A stretch of DNA of 64,000 nucleotides from JANMDU01 sp043777675 (GTDB lineage Bacteria > Pseudomonadota > Gammaproteobacteria > Burkholderiales > Burkholderiaceae_C): positions 62,001 through 126,000 of the forward strand of contig JAYWHR010000033.1 of the NCBI GenBank assembly GCA_043777675.1, in the 5' to 3' direction. The position numbers and the translations under genes were made by a program. How positions within the stretch are numbered: the first letter of the stretch is position 1; every line of letters begins with the position of its first letter. Positions 59,525 through 64,000 of the stretch are shown here, piece by piece. The notes beneath the pieces are model-generated. The model was not told where the DNA came from, searched no databases, and saw only the letters and a program-made list of their open reading frames with translations.

Positions 59525-60733
59525 TCATACTTGTGCCGCTGCGACGTGCGCAGGACTGTTGACTGCGGTGCGTTGAGCAGGAATCTTGCCGGAGGCCACA
59601 TCAGCAGCCCAAAGCGCATGATGCTCTTTCGCCCATGTCTCATCAACATAGCCGGTTTTCATGCCTTTATAAGCGCCCTTCATCCCAATAGTACCCATGT
59701 AAATGTGGCCAAGGAACATAGCCACCATGAGGATCGCAGCAATCGCGTGCACCATATGAGAAATTTGCATCGTCTCGCGGTAATACATCAGGCCGGGGAT
59801 AAGCTTGTCAAGCATCAAGCCCGAGCCCACCACGATCAGGCCAAGCAGAAATACACCGCCCCAAAATACGATCTTTTCGCCAGCATTGAAGCGATGCGAA
59901 GGCACTTCTTCGCCACTGAACAGGCCGCCGCCTTTGAGCATCCAAATCATATCGTCTTTGCTAGGCATGTTGTCGCGTGCGAACGTGAAAATCACGACGA
60001 TCAGGGAAACGGCAAACAGCGGCCCAACGAAATTGTGAAGATTCTTCAGCGCGTATACGAGCCAGCCAAACAGCGAACCACCGATGATGGGCAGCATAAA
60101 AAACTTGCCAAAAGCCATCACGACACCCGATATAGCAAGGCAGCAAAACGCAATGGCATTCGTCCAATGCGCAGCGCGCTCGAAATACGTGAAGCGCTCA
60201 ATCTTCTTGCCGGTTTCCGCGCCATGCAATTCAATCGCGCCTTTGCGCCAGTAAAACAATGCCAAAGCCACCAAAGCAATCACGATCAGCGCGCCGCCGT
60301 AGGGAAGAATCCAGTTGTTGCGCACTTGCCGCCACGCTTCGCCTGCGTTAGTGAGATTCGAGCCCGGATATTGCACGAACTTTTGAATCATGTTTCCGGC
60401 TTCGGGCGCTTGTGAGTAAGGCAAACTGGTATAGCCAGTAGCGCCCTGCCCCACTTGCCGCCAAACGGGTGCATTGTTGCCGGGTTGCACTTTGTTCCGC
60501 TCAGCATTACTCTGCTTGGCGTAATTGGGATCTTGCGATGCATCCGGCTTGACTTCGAAAATGCTTTGACTTTTGATTCCTCCTGCATCCACCGGAGTGG
60601 ATGCAGGAGCCGCCTGCTCCGCAGGCTTGATCGGTTCAACTTGCAGTTTTTGAGCCCAAGCATTACCACTAAAAGCTGTGATCAACCAAACCACAGTTGC
60701 TATCGAAACAATAGCACGTTGCGCATATTTCAT
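59525..60733 (-). CDS. Formate dehydrogenase gamma subunit (cytochrome b)
   Basis: The 402-residue membrane anchor passes electrons to quinone. The N-terminus is a signal (MKYAQRAIVSIATVVWLITA) and about 100 periplasmic residues, longer than E. coli FdoI. Then come four membrane helices with heme-ligand histidines: FERAAHWTNAIAFCCLAISG, LKNLHNFVGPLFAVSLIVVI, MQISHMVHAIAAILMVAMFL. ATG at 60733 has GAGGT upstream; this start codon and the signal peptide are encoded by a dispersed repeat copy. Longer in-frame starts upstream would overlap the lipoprotein gene. Confidence 0.92.
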   Translation of the reverse strand: MKYAQRAIVSIATVVWLITAFSGNAWAQKLQVEPIKPAEQAAPASTPVDAGGIKSQSIFEVKPDASQDPNYAKQSNAERNKVQPGNNAPVWRQVGQGATGYTSLPYSQAPEAGNMIQKFVQYPGSNLTNAGEAWRQVRNNWILPYGGALIVIALVALALFYWRKGAIELHGAETGKKIERFTYFERAAHWTNAIAFCCLAISGVVMAFGKFFMLPIIGGSLFGWLVYALKNLHNFVGPLFAVSLIVVIFTFARDNMPSKDDMIWMLKGGGLFSGEEVPSHRFNAGEKIVFWGGVFLLGLIVVGSGLMLDKLIPGLMYYRETMQISHMVHAIAAILMVAMFLGHIYMGTIGMKGAYKGMKTGYVDETWAKEHHALWAADVASGKIPAQRTAVNSPAHVAAAQV

Positions 60734-60742
60734 GCCGGCGAC
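60695..60742 (-). repeat. Dispersed repeat copy providing the start of the fdh gamma gene
   Basis: In sense orientation: GCCGGCATGAAATATGCGCA then ACGTGCTATTG. The ATG of GCATGAAA is the start codon; residues 1-13 are repeat-encoded. Confidence 0.75.
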
Positions 60743-60746
60743 CTCT

Positions 60747-60977
60747 TTAATTTGTCTTGGAATAGTCATTTTGGCCATTTTGGGTACGTACTTTTAATGC
60801 ACTTTCCCAACTGGCCTTGTCGCCCTGCTTCCAATTGCCTTCGGCATAAGCTTTACCCGTGCCCGTGTAAGGCGCGAGATCGCCCTTCACACCGCCAGCA
60901 CTTTGCGGCTTGTCTGAGCAAGCGCTAGTCAGAAACACGAGCATCACAGAAGAAAGAGCCAGTAGGAATTTTTTCAT
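60747..60977 (-). CDS. Small lipoprotein in the fdh operon
   Basis: The 76-residue protein has a lipobox (LVFLTSAC) after MKKFLLALSSVM. The mature part is SDKPQSAGGVKGDLAPYTGT, then EGNWKQGDKASWESALKVRT. No domain is recognised. It is positioned between the beta and gamma subunits with short spacers, so it may help assemble the complex in the periplasm. A longer frame upstream overlaps the beta gene and is rejected. Confidence 0.75.
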   Translation of the reverse strand: MKKFLLALSSVMLVFLTSACSDKPQSAGGVKGDLAPYTGTGKAYAEGNWKQGDKASWESALKVRTQNGQNDYSKTN

Positions 60978-60993
60978 AGTATGTGTATCTCGC

Positions 60994-61626
60994 TTAGCTC
61001 TTGACTGGAGCTTGCTGGCCTTTAGGCGGTTGGCCGGCTTGCTGTGAGCCATAGGCTGTGCCCCAACCCCAAACTTCAGCACCCTTACCACGTTTCAATA
61101 CGCGATTGCGGAAAATATCGGCGATCACGTCGCCATCACCGCCAAGCAAAGCTTTGGTCGAGCACATCTCTGCACAGGCTGGCAGCTTGCCTTCGGCTAA
61201 GCGATTGCGGCCATACTTTTCAAACTCAGCTTGACTGCCGTTGGCCTCGGGCCCACCGGCACAGAAGGTACATTTATCCATCTTGCCGCGCACACCAAAT
61301 GTGCCCGCTGTGGGAAACTGTGGCGCGCCGAATGGGCAGGCATAGGAGCAGTAGCCGCAACCGATGCAGACGTCTTTATCGTGCAACACCACGCCTTCAT
61401 CGGTGCGGTAAAAGCAATTCACAGGGCAGACAGCCATGCAAGGCGCATCGGAGCAATGCATGCAAGCTACCGAGATAGAGCGCTCGCCGGGCACGCCGTC
61501 ATTGAGTGTGATCACGCGGCGGCGATTCACACCCCAAGGAACTTCGTGCTCATTTTTACAAGCAGTGACGCAGCCATTGCATTCGATGCAGCGCTCGGCA
61601 TCACAAATAAATTTCATCCGTGCCAT
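60994..61626 (-). CDS. Formate dehydrogenase beta (iron-sulfur) subunit
   Basis: The 210-residue protein carries ligands for four [4Fe-4S] clusters: CIECNGCVTAC, CMHCSDAPCMAVC, CIGCGYCSYAC and a fourth set with CTFCAGG and CAEMC. It wires the molybdenum site to the cytochrome b. The start at 61626 (MARMKFICDAERC) is 11 bp after the alpha-subunit stop. No C-terminal membrane helix is seen, unlike E. coli FdnH. Confidence 0.94.
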   Translation of the reverse strand: MARMKFICDAERCIECNGCVTACKNEHEVPWGVNRRRVITLNDGVPGERSISVACMHCSDAPCMAVCPVNCFYRTDEGVVLHDKDVCIGCGYCSYACPFGAPQFPTAGTFGVRGKMDKCTFCAGGPEANGSQAEFEKYGRNRLAEGKLPACAEMCSTKALLGGDGDVIADIFRNRVLKRGKGAEVWGWGTAYGSQQAGQPPKGQQAPVKS

Positions 61627-61637
61627 GATGTTTTTCC

Positions 61638-64000
61638 TTATGCTTTCTCGACGTTGCAAACCGTCGTTTTAGACTCTTGCATCATCGTGACGATGTCGTA
61701 GCCATAGGTAGTGCCGGTGTTAACAGCCTCACCACGAACAATGGGGGCAGCTCCATTGGGGTAATGTGCCAACATATCCACACCTTGCCAGCGACCAGAG
61801 AAGTGGAACGGCATGAAAGTGGTGTCCGGCCCGACGCGCTCGGTCACCATGGCTTGCACATTCATCGCGCCACCTGTGGGAGTGCGCACAATCACACGAT
61901 CACCATTTTTGATGCTGCGATCAGCAGCAGCTTTCGGATTGATCTCAATGAATGATTCTTGCTGCAACTCAGCCAACCAAGGATTCGAGCGAGTTTCTTC
62001 GCCGCCGCCTTCGTATTCCACCAAGCGGCCAGATGTCATGATCAATGGGAATTTTTCATGGACTTTTTTGGCAATGTTTTCCTGCTGGATTGACTTGTAC
62101 AGCGTAGGCAAGCGCCACAAAGTCTTGCGGTCATCGTGCGTTGGATACTTGGCCATCAGATCAGGGCGGTTGCCATACAGCGGCTCACGGTGAATCGGCA
62201 CAGCATCTGGGAAATTCCAGACCACGGCGCGGGCTTTAGCATTGCCAAACGGGTGGCAACCATGGTTTTTCATCGCCACGCGGATGATGCCGCCAGATGA
62301 ATCGTTCTTCCAATTCTTGCCTTCGGCTTTGACTTTCTCCGCATCAGTGAGCTCATCCCACCAGCCAAGCTTTTTGAGCAAGAGGTGATCAAACTCTGGA
62401 TAACCGGTGGTGATGTCTGCGCCTTTGGAATGCGAGCCGTCTTCGGCAAGCAGATTCGCGCCTTCACGCTCTACGCCAAAGTTGGCGCGGAAGTTGCCGC
62501 CGCCATCCATCACGTGTTTGCTGGTGTCGTACAAATTAGGCGAACCAGGGTGCTTGAGCTCGGCTGTGCCGTAGCAAGGCCATGGCAGACCAAAATAATC
62601 GCCGCTCAAGTCGTAGCCAGTTTCTTTGTCTATGCCGCCTTTAGATTTGAGCGTTTTCACGTCAAATTTATCCATGTTGCGCATGTGCGCTTTCAGGCGC
62701 TCTGGCGTTTGGCCGGTGTAGCCAATCGTCCAAACGGATCTATTAATCTCACGCAAGATGTCTTCTGGCATAGGCTCATCCAAGCCTTTGATTTTTTGCA
62801 TCTTGTAATTCTTCACAAGCTCTTTATCGAAGCCGAGCTTCTGCGCCAGCTGATACATGATCATGTGATCCGAGCGGCTTTCCCACAGCGGATCAATCAC
62901 TTTCTCGCGCCACTGAATCGAGCGATTCGATGCAGTGCATGAGCCACTGGTCTCAAACTGCGTGGCTGCTGGCAGCAAATAAACGGCACGATTAGGATTC
63001 AAATCTTCTGCTTTGCCAGGCATCGCAGCCATCGCGGCAGTGGCCGATGGATAAGGATCCACCACCACCATCAGATCGAGCTTGTCCATTGCGCGCTTCA
63101 TTTCCAAGCCGCGTGTTTGCGAATTGGGTGCATGCCCCCAGAAGAACATACCGCGCACATTGCTATCTTGGTCAATCAGCTCGTTTTTCTCGAGCACAGC
63201 ATCAATCCAGCGAGATACGGTGGTACCGGCCTTCGTCATCATCGCAGGGGAGGCGTATTGCTTTTTGATCCACTCGAAATCCACGCCCCAAGTGTTGGCG
63301 AAATGCTTCCATGAGCCTTCAACCAAACCGTAGTAGCCTGGCAACGAATCAGGATTCGGGCCCACATCGGTAGCGCCTTGCACGTTGTCGTGGCCACGGA
63401 AAATATTCGTACCGCCGCCGCTCACACCCACGTTGCCGAGCGCCAATTGCAAAATACAAGAAGCGCGCACGATGGCGTTGCCAGTGGTGTGCTGGGTTTG
63501 ACCCATGCACCAAACAATGGTGCCAGGGCGATGGTCATTGAGCATCTTGGCTACTTTGAACATCTGCGCTTCATTCACGCCGCATGCCTCTTCAACTTTA
63601 TCCGGCGTCCACTTCGCCATGACTTCTTCTTTGACCTTTTCCATGCCATAGACACGGTCATTGATGTATTTTTTGTCTTCCCAACCATTTTTGAAGATAT
63701 GGTGCAAGAGGCCGAAGACGAAAGCGATGTCTGAGCCTGAGCGGATGCGCACATACTCATCAGCCTTCGCTGCAGTGCGGGTGAAGCGTGGGTCAACCAC
63801 GATCATCTTGCAGCCTGTTTCTTTGGCATGCAGCATGTGCACCAAACTCACAGGGTGAGCTTCTGCGGCATTGGAGCCAATGTACAAAGCGACTTTGCTG
63901 TTTTGCATGTCGTTGTACGAATTGGTCATCGCGCCATAGCCCCAAGTGTTGGCAACGCCAGCGACCGTAGTGGAGTGGCAGATACGGGCCTGGTGATCGC
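61638..64000 (-). CDS. Formate dehydrogenase alpha (molybdopterin) subunit, 5' end outside window
   Basis: The reverse frame is open to base 64000, giving at least 787 codons. Upstream of an internal Met at 63929 the frame reads HQARICHSTTVAGVANTWGY, the conserved formate dehydrogenase segment, so the gene continues beyond the window. Cofactor-binding motifs include GSNAAEAHPVSL, MGQTQHTTGNAIVRA and, in the C-terminal beta-barrel, FPLIMTSGRLVEYEGGGEET with DRVIVRTPTGGAMNV. The active-site Cys or Sec and the N-terminal Fe-S cluster and Tat signal lie outside. It is the upstream gene of the operon in this window. Confidence 0.95.
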   Translation of the reverse strand, partial: DHQARICHSTTVAGVANTWGYGAMTNSYNDMQNSKVALYIGSNAAEAHPVSLVHMLHAKETGCKMIVVDPRFTRTAAKADEYVRIRSGSDIAFVFGLLHHIFKNGWEDKKYINDRVYGMEKVKEEVMAKWTPDKVEEACGVNEAQMFKVAKMLNDHRPGTIVWCMGQTQHTTGNAIVRASCILQLALGNVGVSGGGTNIFRGHDNVQGATDVGPNPDSLPGYYGLVEGSWKHFANTWGVDFEWIKKQYASPAMMTKAGTTVSRWIDAVLEKNELIDQDSNVRGMFFWGHAPNSQTRGLEMKRAMDKLDLMVVVDPYPSATAAMAAMPGKAEDLNPNRAVYLLPAATQFETSGSCTASNRSIQWREKVIDPLWESRSDHMIMYQLAQKLGFDKELVKNYKMQKIKGLDEPMPEDILREINRSVWTIGYTGQTPERLKAHMRNMDKFDVKTLKSKGGIDKETGYDLSGDYFGLPWPCYGTAELKHPGSPNLYDTSKHVMDGGGNFRANFGVEREGANLLAEDGSHSKGADITTGYPEFDHLLLKKLGWWDELTDAEKVKAEGKNWKNDSSGGIIRVAMKNHGCHPFGNAKARAVVWNFPDAVPIHREPLYGNRPDLMAKYPTHDDRKTLWRLPTLYKSIQQENIAKKVHEKFPLIMTSGRLVEYEGGGEETRSNPWLAELQQESFIEINPKAAADRSIKNGDRVIVRTPTGGAMNVQAMVTERVGPDTTFMPFHFSGRWQGVDMLAHYPNGAAPIVRGEAVNTGTTYGYDIVTMMQESKTTVCNVEKA

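Noticed and set aside
59531..60415. 294-codon plus-strand frame
   Set aside because: Antisense to the formate dehydrogenase gamma gene; composition is that of a shadow frame.
61638..64000. Selenocysteine (in-frame TGA) in formate dehydrogenase alpha
   Set aside because: The active-site region lies outside the window, so neither Cys nor Sec can be observed here.

Overview
The window looks like a chromosomal segment of a betaproteobacterium, most likely Burkholderiales close to Comamonadaceae. The evidence is the gene content (yejABEF, a Bug/TctC binding protein, DUF1631, DUF2252, DUF2789, ispD/ispF next to mfd, a membrane-bound formate dehydrogenase) and two kinds of short dispersed repeat. 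No rRNA, tRNA, CRISPR array or prophage was recognised. GC content looks moderate, and the copper cassette around 39-42 kb looks more GC-rich than its neighbours.

Layout. 0-1.6 kb: small accessory genes (an HI0074-like protein cut by the window edge, a possible protease remnant, a VapBC-type toxin-antitoxin pair). 1.6-10.3 kb: methylmalonyl-CoA mutase with a divergent GntR regulator, DUF2252, a TadA-dehalogenase-like fusion and an M16 peptidase. 10.4-16.1 kb: the yejABEF peptide importer. 16.1-21.3 kb: an accessory island with two AbiE-like nucleotidyltransferase pairs, an unrecognised soluble/membrane gene pair and a restriction-gene remnant. 21.4-36.1 kb: mostly core genes (fabI, ispF, ispD, mfd, an RluA-type synthase, DUF1631, ettA, an odd half-ABC transporter, a MobA-like nucleotidyltransferase, a PLP ammonia-lyase) plus a 21-residue lysine-rich peptide gene.

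36.1-39.0 kb: a complete IS1-like transposon of 2862 bp, with 21-bp terminal inverted repeats and an 8-bp target duplication, carrying an HTH-ImmA/IrrE gene and two further passengers. 39.2-42.0 kb: a copper cassette (DUF305 protein and P1B ATPase). 42.1-48.8 kb: a decaying accessory stretch with an NTase pair, IS91, aldo-keto reductase, NTF2, BrnT and AraC remnants, a tiny membrane peptide and the intact AI-2E, SOUL and YdjM-like genes. 48.9-52.6 kb: a saccharopine-dehydrogenase-like gene, a Bug receptor and an MmgE/PrpD protein.

52.6-58.2 kb is the most interesting region. A divergent LuxR-type regulator faces four exported-protein genes: a small protein of three 39-residue Q/N-rich repeats ending in CxxC, a second small secreted protein, a lipoprotein that looks like CsgG joined to a peptidoglycan-binding-like segment and DUF4384, and a Sel1-like protein. 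I read this as a candidate functional-amyloid or adhesin export system. 58.2-64.0 kb: fdhD and a formate dehydrogenase operon whose alpha subunit runs off the window.

Across the window about 13 copies of a 40-45 bp repeat (core GCCGGCATAAAATATGCGCA, then GCTATTAAATC) lie between and inside genes. In several places they supply coding sequence, a start codon or a stop codon.
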